From contig CAZLBP010000002.1 of NCBI GenBank assembly GCA_964557855.1, positions 162,195 through 226,194 on the forward strand: DNA of 64,000 nucleotides. The letters run 5' to 3'. Of the stretch, positions 1 through 6,858 are shown one piece after another (the stretch's first letter is position 1; each line of letters opens with the position of its first letter). The translations under genes and the position numbers were made by a program. The stretch is from JAJRZL01 sp964557855. Lineage in GTDB: Bacteria > Zixibacteria > MSB-5A5 > GN15 > FEB-12. The notes beneath the pieces are model-generated. The model was not told where the DNA came from and made no database searches. It saw only the letters and a program-made list of their open reading frames with translations.

Positions 1-428
1 GGAAACGGGTTGTCGGCAGAGTAAATTGAAGGGTCAGGCTCGAGAGGCAACAGGTCGCCGGGATTGGCGGACAGCTTGATCGGATGACCGACCGGCTCGA
101 TGAGATAGCCTGTTCCAAGTGAGATCCGGCCATCAGATGATATCTCGACTCTGTCGACTTCGGCGCCATAGGGAATAAGAATCCGCGCCCCAAAGGCGGG
201 CAGCGCCGGCTGACCGGGCCGTCCAAAGTTGGGGCTGGAAGGAACAGTTATACGGTCATACGCCACGCCGTCAATCATGATCTTGTTAATTTCAGGACGT
301 TCGAATGAGTAGGAGAGCGCCAGCTCTTCGGCGCTGCCGGCGGCGGTTGGCGACAGCGTGAGCATAATAACGCCTGTCAGGACGGTGAGGATGAGTTGCT
401 TGTGATTTTTTTCACGTAGGTGTTTCAT
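1..428 (-). CDS. N-terminal fragment of a gingipain-type (peptidase C25) secreted protein
   Basis: The reading frame starts with ATG at 428 and runs off the window edge, so only about 142 residues are visible. A lysine-rich start followed by a hydrophobic stretch and a small-residue region (about residues 10-32) looks like a signal peptide. The mature part contains 'GRPGQPALPAFGARILIPYG' near residues 70-90. This matches the pattern of the C25 propeptide domain, in which a G-x-P-x-L-P stretch precedes a predicted beta strand. The catalytic caspase-like domain would lie outside the window, so the protease call rests on the propeptide alone. An AAGG stretch about 11 nt upstream could be the ribosome binding site. 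An adhesin that shares this propeptide is the alternative. Confidence 0.6.
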   Translation of the reverse strand, partial: MKHLREKNHKQLILTVLTGVIMLTLSPTAAGSAEELALSYSFERPEINKIMIDGVAYDRITVPSSPNFGRPGQPALPAFGARILIPYGAEVDRVEISSDGRISLGTGYLIEPVGHPIKLSANPGDLLPLEPDPSIYSADNPF

Positions 429-1100
429 CGTGTCGGTTGCCTTTATCTATAGTTGTCTTACATTATTTCCGTCTTGTGTATCGCATGGGTTGAGACGCTA
501 CGCGGACTAAGACACATTTGCGCCTGTCGTACGGCGGAAGATGTGAGCCCGGAAAAGTGGTCAACAAAGCGATAGTAATCGGACAAGGGCGTTTTCCCTT
601 TCAACAGCGGTTCACGGGTAATATAGGCGATTGTTGAATATCGTCAAGGGGAATTGGAGGACGTGGACGCGCTTGACGCGGATGAAACGGGTGGCCGAGA
701 TCTCCGATCGCGGAGCTGATTGACATTCGCGCGAAAGCGGCAATCGCGTCAGCGTCGGTGTAGGATTCAGTCACTTGTTTATGGTAGAGGCAATCCCATG
801 GAGGCTGTTTCATAAGTGGCGAATCGGCACTGAGCATTGCCGACTGCGCCTTCCTTGTGTAGGGTGCGGCCCTGCGCCGCACCGACTTACCGGATCGGCA
901 GGGGCAAGCCCCGTCGCTGCGCGATACAAAAGTCAACCTGATATCACCTTTTGAGACCGCCTCTTTGCGGTCACCTATTCAGAGCTCGTTGCTTTGAATA
1001 AGACCTTGCCCGAAAAGAGCATTGTGCCAAATGCCATTGACCCTTATACTTGACGGAGGTATTGACCAGTGTCAACAACGAAACCAATATGGAGGCTTCG
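429..1100. other. Intergenic region without a convincing gene
   Basis: No open frame here shows family features or a good ribosome binding site. A 111-codon frame on the minus strand (601-936) is arginine- and proline-rich and lacks a Shine-Dalgarno sequence, so it is taken as chance. The segment holds a palindrome at 863-883 and a GGCAGGGGC-AAG-CCCC motif at 896-912 that recurs elsewhere in the window. Confidence 0.6.
863..912. repeat. Intergenic palindromes, including one copy of the GGCAGGGGC(A/G)AGCCCC family
   Basis: An 8-bp inverted repeat GGTGCGGC (863-870) / GCCGCACC (876-883) has a 5-nt loop. It is followed by GATCGGCAGGGGCAAGCCCC (893-912). A close relative lies in the opposite orientation at 23577-23598, and a partial one at 29811-29826. 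All lie outside genes. Confidence 0.6.
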
Positions 1101-1343
1101 ATGGCCAAGCAAGAGACAGGATACACGATGTATGAATCAGGGCAGGCGGGAACGATAAGACAGGGGCTGGAAGTTCACGCATTCAGAACCATGGCCGATT
1201 TGTCACATTTCGTGAGGCTGCAGGGGAGCGGGGGAGTGGCGCACTTCCGGTACTACCAGGTAATGGGGGATTTAATAAAGGATGACGGCACCCGCGACGG
1301 CTTGGTGATCAAAGTAAAAAAGTACAAAGAAGTCAAGCTGTAA
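1101..1343 (+). CDS. Small hypothetical protein, 80 aa
   Basis: I do not recognise this protein. The ATG at 1101 is chosen because GGAGG lies 6 nt upstream (1091-1095). An upstream TTG at 1050 in the same frame has no such signal. The product is short, soluble and has no signal peptide, membrane segment or cysteine. It has a central aromatic stretch (HFRYYQV) and a lysine-rich tail. It stands alone, followed by about 380 bp of repeat-bearing spacer. The good ribosome binding site and ordinary composition support a real gene. Confidence 0.55.
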   Translation: MAKQETGYTMYESGQAGTIRQGLEVHAFRTMADLSHFVRLQGSGGVAHFRYYQVMGDLIKDDGTRDGLVIKVKKYKEVKL

Positions 1344-1509
1344 ATGGCCGGGTGGCGCACCGCTTGCAGTGTGGGAGTATGCCACATTCATGTTGAACAA
1401 GAGTAGGTCCCAAACCTGCGGTTCGGACTTCATCTCATTCCCAAGCTGAACTCGGAATCGAGGTCGATGGAATTGTCCTTTGCGGACGAAGCCGGAGCCG
1501 ACGGGTGAG

Positions 1510-1534
1510 GGGCAGGTCCGAAGTGGACCTGCCC
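1510..1534. repeat. Palindrome GGGCAGGTCC-GAAGT-GGACCTGCCC
   Basis: This is a perfect 10-bp inverted repeat with a 5-nt loop in the spacer between 1343 and 1723. Related arms with the same GGCAGGTC core recur at 49202-49224. An imperfect hairpin of the same style lies just upstream at 1407-1428. No run of T follows, so it is not a standard terminator. Confidence 0.7.
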
Positions 1535-1630
1535 TGCATCTGATTTCAATCTGCGCAACCAACACACTTCCACCTCCTTTTCCTTGACACCCTCCTCCGC
1601 TCACTCTATATATCCCCACAATACCGGTCG

Positions 1631-1680
1631 GGACAGGTCGCGACCTGTCCGACTACTGTCAGGATCACTGGAGTCCTGAC
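1631..1680. repeat. Perfect 20-bp palindrome GGACAGGTCG/CGACCTGTCC plus an adjacent GTCAGGA/TCCTGAC hairpin
   Basis: Positions 1631-1650 are self-complementary without a loop. Three near-identical copies occur at 51043-51062, 54365-54384 and 55931-55950. A second, 7-bp inverted repeat follows (1658-1664 with 1674-1680). The pair lies 40-90 bp upstream of the ROK gene, so it could affect that gene's leader, but no promoter was identified. Confidence 0.7.
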
Positions 1681-1722
1681 CTGTCAACAAAACGAAAGAA
1701 ACGTTAGTCAAAGTCTACATAC

Positions 1723-2694
1723 ATGTCGGATAATAGAGCTTACGCCGGGATCGATATCGGCGGCACCAATATCAAATACGGTCTGTGTGATGAAGCAGGC
1801 AAGGTTCTCTACAGCAATATACGCCCCACCATGGCCGAAAAAGGTCCCAAACCGCTCATGCATTTGCTGAGCAACATCGCCGAACAGTTACTCTATTCGG
1901 CCGCCGAGGAGGACCACGACGTGCGCCATCTGGGTGTCGGAACGCCGGGGGCCGTCGACATTCGGACCGGCAAAGTCATCGGGCCGTGCCCCAATATCAA
2001 GGGCTGGCAGGGGATGGAAATCGGCCGCAACTTGAAAGAACACCTCAATATGCCCGTCTGGGTCGACAACGACGTCAATGCCGTGGCGCTGGGGGAACTC
2101 CGCTTCGGCGCTGCCACTGGAGCCAAATCCGTCGTCTGTGTAACAGTCGGTACCGGCATCGGAGGCGCCGTCATCATCGACGGCAAGGTCTGGCGAGGCG
2201 CTACTTATTCGGCAGGAGAATTGGGGCACATGAGCATCAATTTCGATGCTTCGTTTACGCATGCCGGCGTCCCGGGCAGCATCGAGGGTTACTGCTCTTC
2301 CGAAGCCATTCTTAATCGACTCCGCCGGGCCATGGAAAACGGCCTGACTCCGGCTTTTCAGGAAGTCCTGGAAGATGACATCGACAATCTGACGATCAAG
2401 AAGATGTTTGCCGCTCAGCGCAAACGGGACGAACTGGCTCAAAAAGCGATCGACGAAACCGCGTATTATCTTGGAGTCGGACTGGCGGGCATCGTGAACC
2501 TTTTGAACCCGGAAATCGTAGTAATCGGTGGTGGCATATCTGAAGGAGGGGGAGGTTTTGTCGATTCGGTTACTGCCGAAATAAAAAAGGTAGCCTTCGA
2601 TTCGGCTGTGGCCGGGCTCTCAGTGGTTAGAGCCACATTAGGCAACAGCGCCGGCTTTATGGGAGCCGGGTTGCTGGGCGAGACCAGCGCCTGA
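1723..2694 (+). CDS. ROK-family sugar kinase (glucokinase-like)
   Basis: ROK proteins phosphorylate glucose or other hexoses or amino sugars with ATP in the cytoplasm. Some act as transcription regulators, but no N-terminal helix-turn-helix is present here. The phosphate-binding DIGGTN motif lies at residues 11-16, the catalytic DNDVNA at 115-120, the GTGIGG adenosine-site motif at 143-148 and GELGHM at 165-170. The length (323 aa) fits the family. The region after GELGHM usually carries the zinc ligands CxCGxxGCxE. Here it reads 'GVPGSIEGYCSSEA' with a single Cys191, so the zinc site is absent or altered. A membrane protein gene follows 19 bp downstream, probably co-transcribed. Substrate specificity cannot be told from sequence. 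Confidence 0.9.
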   Translation: MSDNRAYAGIDIGGTNIKYGLCDEAGKVLYSNIRPTMAEKGPKPLMHLLSNIAEQLLYSAAEEDHDVRHLGVGTPGAVDIRTGKVIGPCPNIKGWQGMEIGRNLKEHLNMPVWVDNDVNAVALGELRFGAATGAKSVVCVTVGTGIGGAVIIDGKVWRGATYSAGELGHMSINFDASFTHAGVPGSIEGYCSSEAILNRLRRAMENGLTPAFQEVLEDDIDNLTIKKMFAAQRKRDELAQKAIDETAYYLGVGLAGIVNLLNPEIVVIGGGISEGGGGFVDSVTAEIKKVAFDSAVAGLSVVRATLGNSAGFMGAGLLGETSA

Positions 2695-2713
2695 ATTGTA
2701 TGAGGAAACAAAC

Positions 2714-3088
2714 ATGAAAAAGAAGTCAGACTCCAGGCCGATTACATTCAAACTGTCCAACTGGTGGGCATTCGGCTTCTCGGTTGTGTTTATCATTTAT
2801 GGGGGAGTGAACATCGTTCTGGGCTTTCTGGACCGCAGCTATGACCAACTCCCGCAACACATCATCTTCCTGCTGATCGGGTTTATTCTGATTACTTTCG
2901 CCTACGCGTACAAGAATAAAAAGACCTGGGGCTGGTACAGCCAGATCGGCATCAACAGCCTCATCATTCTTGCTGCCCTTATCGGCTACAACCACCTGGA
3001 GAACATTGTCATAATGGTTCTGGCAGCGGTTGCCCTGTACACCGTCTTTGCGCCGGATACCAAGCAGTACGTCTTTCGACACCGATAA
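2714..3088 (+). CDS. Small four-helix membrane protein, 124 aa
   Basis: The ATG at 2714 is preceded by GAGGA (2702-2706), which decides the start. After a basic N-terminus there are four hydrophobic segments, about residues 18-38, 48-66, 76-92 and 94-112. They are joined by short loops, and the tail is basic (FRHR). I cannot assign a family. It begins 19 bp after the ROK gene and ends just before a strong terminator hairpin, so the two form a probable two-gene operon. Confidence 0.75.
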   Translation: MKKKSDSRPITFKLSNWWAFGFSVVFIIYGGVNIVLGFLDRSYDQLPQHIIFLLIGFILITFAYAYKNKKTWGWYSQIGINSLIILAALIGYNHLENIVIMVLAAVALYTVFAPDTKQYVFRHR

Positions 3089-3121
3089 AACAGACATCAA
3101 GATAGTATGCCTGAAATGAAG

Positions 3122-3147
3122 AAAGGACCTGCACCCGCAGGTCCTTT
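3122..3147 (+). terminator. Intrinsic terminator, 11-bp stem
   Basis: AAAGGACCTGC (3122-3132), a 4-nt loop, then GCAGGTCCTTT (3137-3147), followed by TCTGATTTTT. The A/T ends of the stem make it symmetrical. It can therefore serve both the plus-strand ROK operon and the convergent minus-strand pilX-like gene that ends at 3177. Confidence 0.85.
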
Positions 3148-3176
3148 TCTGATTTTTCCTAGATGGGGGACACATT

Positions 3177-4349
3177 TTACTGGCTCTCGCCCCAGGCTAC
3201 CACGCGCACTCCTTCGTTACCATTCCTCTGGAAGTCGGCTAGATTTCGATCGTAATGAAAGCAAGCGCCCTTATCCAACTGAATCGTCCCTCCGACCAGC
3301 GAACCGTAGACTTGTGTTGTCTGATCATATTGAATGTGGGCCTTAGGGCCATAGAATGCGCCGTAAAATATGTTGCCCTGATCGAACTGAAGAAGAGAAC
3401 CCTTAGAATATACTATGAAGCTCGAAGGTGTGCCGCCGTTATTAATCGTCGAGTTCTGGTTCAGGTTGATTGTGCCCGTGACATATATAGTAACATCGGC
3501 ACCGGCCGCAACCGATATAGTTGAGCTTTGTCCGAGAAGAATATCCGAAAAGTAGTAAACACCGCCGTCAAGTACCAGATTGGCGGATGACCCCAATGTA
3601 AGAGTGTGGGTGCCACTATTGTACGAATAACCCGACCCGGAGAAGCCGAGGGGAGCTCCGCTGCTGGCCTCCGCCCAGGCGAATTCGGCATCCGATAAAG
3701 TGTCGAGTGATACGGAGTCTGCCGTCGATGTCGTGTCCCCATTGACGATATTGCCGCTTCCGAAACTAAGTCCTCCCGGCGTAGCCACTTCAACATTTCC
3801 TCCGAACGTGACGTCTTTGGAGCTGCTGATCGTACCGTTCGAACCGATGTTGCCGAGCGAATCGAGTTGCGTGCCGGCATATGTTCCAGAGTCCGAATTG
3901 TACGAATCAGTGCATGTGTTCCGGTCAAGATTGATCCCTTGTTCTCCAAACATGGCGTATTTGAATGGATTACTGAAACCCGGCACGACCGTCAAAACAA
4001 CGGTCGCCACGGCGCCATCCACATTGCCGACGGAAACCAGCAGAATCGTGTCCGCGAGAGAAGAGTCCATAGTCTCGTCGAGGACACTGACATCATAAAA
4101 GCCGTCACCCATGGCCACTGTATTGAATCCTGCCCGCCAGCTATTGGAGTCACTCAGTACAATGAACGCCCTCTCGGCGCCGGCTTCTGCCAGGTAAAAC
4201 GCCTGTTCCTCGTGAAGCTGGTTGAACGAGAGCTCGATATCAGTCGTCGACCTGTCAATGGACATAATGGCCACAGTCGCCAGCAGCATCATCAGCAGCA
4301 AAGTTATCAAAAGGGCCACGCCCCGGTTGTTCGCTATATACGTCTTCAT
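3177..4349 (-). CDS. PilX-like minor pilin / type IV pilus assembly protein
   Basis: The N-terminus has the PilX_N pattern: a short basic leader, 'NRGVALLITLLLMMLL', one transmembrane helix (about residues 10-32), then 'FYLAEAGAERA', where pilX-type proteins characteristically read 'A..AEAG'. The rest (about residues 120-390) is rich in Gly, Ser, Asn and Thr with repeated short beta strands. This resembles the beta-solenoid-like region seen in long PilX proteins of environmental bacteria. It probably sits at the pilus tip or primes pilus assembly. It starts 11 bp after the pilW-like gene and is the last gene of the operon. Confidence 0.8.
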   Translation of the reverse strand: MKTYIANNRGVALLITLLLMMLLATVAIMSIDRSTTDIELSFNQLHEEQAFYLAEAGAERAFIVLSDSNSWRAGFNTVAMGDGFYDVSVLDETMDSSLADTILLVSVGNVDGAVATVVLTVVPGFSNPFKYAMFGEQGINLDRNTCTDSYNSDSGTYAGTQLDSLGNIGSNGTISSSKDVTFGGNVEVATPGGLSFGSGNIVNGDTTSTADSVSLDTLSDAEFAWAEASSGAPLGFSGSGYSYNSGTHTLTLGSSANLVLDGGVYYFSDILLGQSSTISVAAGADVTIYVTGTINLNQNSTINNGGTPSSFIVYSKGSLLQFDQGNIFYGAFYGPKAHIQYDQTTQVYGSLVGGTIQLDKGACFHYDRNLADFQRNGNEGVRVVAWGESQ

Positions 4350-4360
4350 ATGTAGTCCGC

Positions 4361-4945
4361 TTAGTTGAGGTTCCTTATTTTGACCCGCTCAGATACTGCG
4401 AAAGTTCGGTAGCCGTTGGCCTGATTGAAGCTGTGGTCCTTTCGAGGCGTCTGCGCCTGGACCCAAACAACCACGTTGGCGGAATCGATGACATTGTAAT
4501 TGATATTCGTCAAAAAGTCGGCAAACATGTTCGCCGGATTAGAATTAACTCTCTTCATAAGCTTCCACAACTTCCGTCCCGACGGCAAATCCGGCACCGC
4601 GGCATACTCCTCATCGGTGAACTCTTCCAGGTAGTACAGAACCGTATCCACCGGCTGAGTGCGACTCAGGTAAACCGCCAGGCTGTCGCCGTTTATCTCA
4701 TACGGCGGATGACCCGTCAACATATAGCCCGCCATGCGTATCGTCTTCTTGATATCGTATAGAGAGTTCTTGCAGATCAACTGCGTTTCGGTGACATCGA
4801 TCTGAACTTCCGACTGCTCGTGCAAATGAACATACACGCGGAACGCCGCTGCCGTCATGACCCCGGTCAGCAGAGCGGCTATCAGCACTTCCATAAGAGT
4901 GAAGCCGCCTGGCGTTCGCAATCTTCTTAGCACTTCTACATTCAT
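4361..4945 (-). CDS. PilW-like minor prepilin
   Basis: The class III prepilin signal is clear: 'TPGG' then FTLMEVLIAALL. A prepilin peptidase would cut after the Gly before Phe and methylate it, and the conserved Glu is at +5. One hydrophobic helix follows, then a soluble domain of about 150 residues. Two starts are possible, GTG at 4948 and ATG at 4945. The ATG is preferred, with AGGA 9 nt upstream. That AGGA lies inside the inverted repeat described at 4947-5111, so the repeat supplies the translation signal. The gene lies between pilV-like and pilX-like genes and probably contributes to the minor pilin complex. Confidence 0.8.
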   Translation of the reverse strand: MNVEVLRRLRTPGGFTLMEVLIAALLTGVMTAAAFRVYVHLHEQSEVQIDVTETQLICKNSLYDIKKTIRMAGYMLTGHPPYEINGDSLAVYLSRTQPVDTVLYYLEEFTDEEYAAVPDLPSGRKLWKLMKRVNSNPANMFADFLTNINYNVIDSANVVVWVQAQTPRKDHSFNQANGYRTFAVSERVKIRNLN

Positions 4946-4946
4946 C

Positions 4947-5111
4947 ACTAGTGTCCTGTCCCGCGAATAGCTTTACACAATGTTGGCTTTATACCTGCAA
5001 TAGTCACAGTCAGCATTGCCGCAAGGTCATATGAGAGATTTGGTTAAAAAAGACAACCGGATAAAAGTGTTCGACGTATTATGAAAATCACTTCCGGGAC
5101 AGGACACTAGT
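4947..5111. mobile_element. Candidate miniature inverted-repeat element between pilV- and pilW-like genes
   Basis: A perfect 17-bp inverted repeat, ACTAGTGTCCTGTCCCG (4947-4963) and its complement (5095-5111), bounds a 165-bp segment with no coding capacity. Nothing in the interior resembles a transposase. The pilV-like stop codon (TAG, 5107-5109) lies in one arm, and the pilW-like ribosome binding site lies in the other. The ends contain CTAG. No clear target duplication is visible. Alternatives are a large RNA stem-loop with a 131-nt loop, or a regulatory hairpin in the operon leader. No second copy was found in this window. Confidence 0.45.
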
Positions 5112-5487
5112 TGCCTTTATCCAGAAAAGTGGAGTAAGTAGTGGAACGGTTTAAGCCGGATTTGTCGGTCCACAGAATCGTAATATCGGCCTGGCAGACC
5201 CCGGACGGCACCAGAGAGTCGGTGGTATTATCTCGCAACTGCGAATGACGGTCATAGTATCCCGCCACCCCGGTTTCTACCTCAGTGTAGGGAAGCGTGG
5301 GCAAAGTATCGGCGCTCTCGAATTCTTCGAGTTTCTGCTTGGCCAGGGTCGTAACATCGATTATCTCGCGGGAAATATTGTTGCTTTCCACAGAGAGAAC
5401 AATCATCGGCGCCAGTCCCATTATGCCTACCGCCATTATTATCATAGCAATAAGAACTTCCAAGAGCGATATTCCGGATTCATTCAT
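5107..5487 (-). CDS. PilV-like minor prepilin
   Basis: The protein starts with 'MNESG' followed by ISLLEVLIAMIIMAVG. This is a class III prepilin signal with Gly at -1 and Glu at +5, then one transmembrane helix to about residue 30. The remaining 95 residues form a small soluble head domain. The ATG at 5487 is chosen because GGAG lies 10 nt upstream. The TTG at 5496 would leave no spacing from that GGAG. This is the first gene of the pilV-W-X-like operon, and its stop codon falls inside the inverted repeat arm at 5095-5111. No pilin motor or secretin genes are in the window. Confidence 0.8.
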   Translation of the reverse strand: MNESGISLLEVLIAMIIMAVGIMGLAPMIVLSVESNNISREIIDVTTLAKQKLEEFESADTLPTLPYTEVETGVAGYYDRHSQLRDNTTDSLVPSGVCQADITILWTDKSGLNRSTTYSTFLDKGN

Positions 5488-6214
5488 AACCGACAATCTC
5501 CAAAATGCTGGTTAATGCAACCAATTGTTCCTAATCGCAAAGCCTATGCCGAGAAATCCGATCCTATTTCTCTTTTGTATATCATTGCACGTCAGCATGT
5601 TAATGGTTTAGGGCGAGATCGGCGGAATCCAATTTTGTCTGTATTATTGGAAGTTCCCCTCAGTCTGTTGGTCTCTTACGGCATGGTAGATGATTGTGGG
5701 AAGGCGGCTTACTAACAGTTCAACTCACAACAGAAGAGCGGAGGCTAACCTCCGCTCCTCAATATCGTCTGAAATCTCACGTCTTCAAGCAACACTGAAA
5801 CAGTGTTCGGTAGCCGTAGATTTCATCGAAAAAAAGTCAACGATCCGGACTAGTCCCGGAAAGGGTGTCCGTTGGATCGAGGAGATAGACCACGATCACC
5901 TCCTTTCCAGTTTCAGCTCACCGTCCCATTACGCCGAGCAGTCTTAGCTATTGTACGTTTCACCAAACCTGAAAATCAAACAAAAAATCTTCGCACACGA
6001 GGATTTTTTGCAGGTGCAAAGACGAACAGATACCGGTTTCAGAGTGAGCGTTTCAAAGTAACCGCCACCGTTCGACATCTGGCAACTTGGTGGCGCCCAC
6101 AACTCCGAGAATTCCTTCAACCGAAATGGTCTGGAAAGCCAATCCTGTGAGTAAGAACATATCCCGCTGGGATTTGCTTTCTCCAGAACCTTCTGCTTAC
6201 TGCTGATTCTCAGG
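5488..6214. other. Long intergenic region upstream of the pilin operon
   Basis: No long gene is present. It contains a 9-bp hairpin GAGCGGAGG/CCTCCGCTC (5736-5757, loop CTAA). A minus-strand 18-codon frame (5837-5893) begins with GTG behind a near-perfect AAGGAGGTGATC Shine-Dalgarno sequence. That frame ends next to a CCGG-ACTAG-CCGG hairpin and a run of seven T (minus strand). This may be a leader peptide or small RNA for the downstream minus-strand pilin genes. I do not recognise a known riboswitch. Confidence 0.4.
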
Positions 6215-6682
6215 CTAAGCCAGACACCGTTTCCTGATAACAACAACCGCTGTTAAGGCCAGCAATCCCAGCAAAACAGCCAGTCCCCAGGTCGAAGATG
6301 CGGGTACCGGCGCGGGGTTATTGATCAAGTCGCAGTTATCTCTGCACTGGAACTGCAGCTTCTTGAACTCAAAGCAGATCACACCTTCGCAGAATTGTAC
6401 CTCAACCTGTCCCTTGGAACCGGGATCGTCACAAATGACTTCAACCTGAGCGGCGTCATCGGGACCCTGCAAAAGTGTATCCGCGCCTGGGGCCACACTG
6501 ACGCATCCGGTGTCAATCAAGTGAATTGTATACTCCACAGCATCTCCGTTTGTGACTTCATAGTGGAGCATGTTCGTCGAAGCATCGAACCACGCCCGTA
6601 CGTCCTGCGCTGATGCGCTAGAAACGGTAATGGCGGATATCGCCAGCACCAACACCAGAATTCTGAGCAAATTCCTGTTCAT
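6215..6682 (-). CDS. Secreted protein with an IPTL/PEP-CTERM-like C-terminal sorting signal
   Basis: A signal peptide (about residues 1-25, ending ASAQ) leads into a compact domain with six cysteines, some likely disulfide-bonded. The C-terminus is tripartite: 'PVPASSTWGL', a hydrophobic helix, then RKR. That is the architecture of IPTL-CTERM and PEP-CTERM sorting tags, which are processed by exosortase/archaeosortase-type enzymes in other bacteria. No such enzyme gene is in this window. The ATG at 6682 is chosen over the GTG at 6697 because of its GAGGA spacing. A consensus promoter lies at 6798-6826, giving a 5' leader of about 110 nt. The function of the mature domain is unknown. Confidence 0.7.
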   Translation of the reverse strand: MNRNLLRILVLVLAISAITVSSASAQDVRAWFDASTNMLHYEVTNGDAVEYTIHLIDTGCVSVAPGADTLLQGPDDAAQVEVICDDPGSKGQVEVQFCEGVICFEFKKLQFQCRDNCDLINNPAPVPASSTWGLAVLLGLLALTAVVVIRKRCLA

Positions 6683-6797
6683 TAACACTTTCCTCACTTT
6701 CTCCGGCGGTCTCTCACGTTTTAGTAAATGGAATGATCTGTTTCGCTTTAATCCCGGACGTTGTAGTCATAGACTAATATAGTTGTTTATATCTCAA

Positions 6798-6826
6798 ATT
6801 ATAACATATTATCCCATTTTGGTCAA
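6798..6826 (-). promoter_or_regulatory. Consensus sigma-70-type promoter for the IPTL-CTERM-like gene
   Basis: Read on the minus strand, TTGACC (6826-6821) and TATAAT (6803-6798) are separated by exactly 17 nt. The expected transcription start is near 6790, about 110 nt before the ATG at 6682. Confidence 0.7.
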
Positions 6827-6858
6827 GTATGAAGTGGGCCCGAGACGCGATTAAACGA

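Noticed and set aside
601..936. 111-codon minus-strand frame in the first intergenic region
   Set aside because: No Shine-Dalgarno sequence and an Arg/Pro-rich composition; most likely chance.
1272..1619. 115-codon minus-strand frame
   Set aside because: It overlaps a small plus-strand gene with a good ribosome binding site and includes palindromic repeat DNA.
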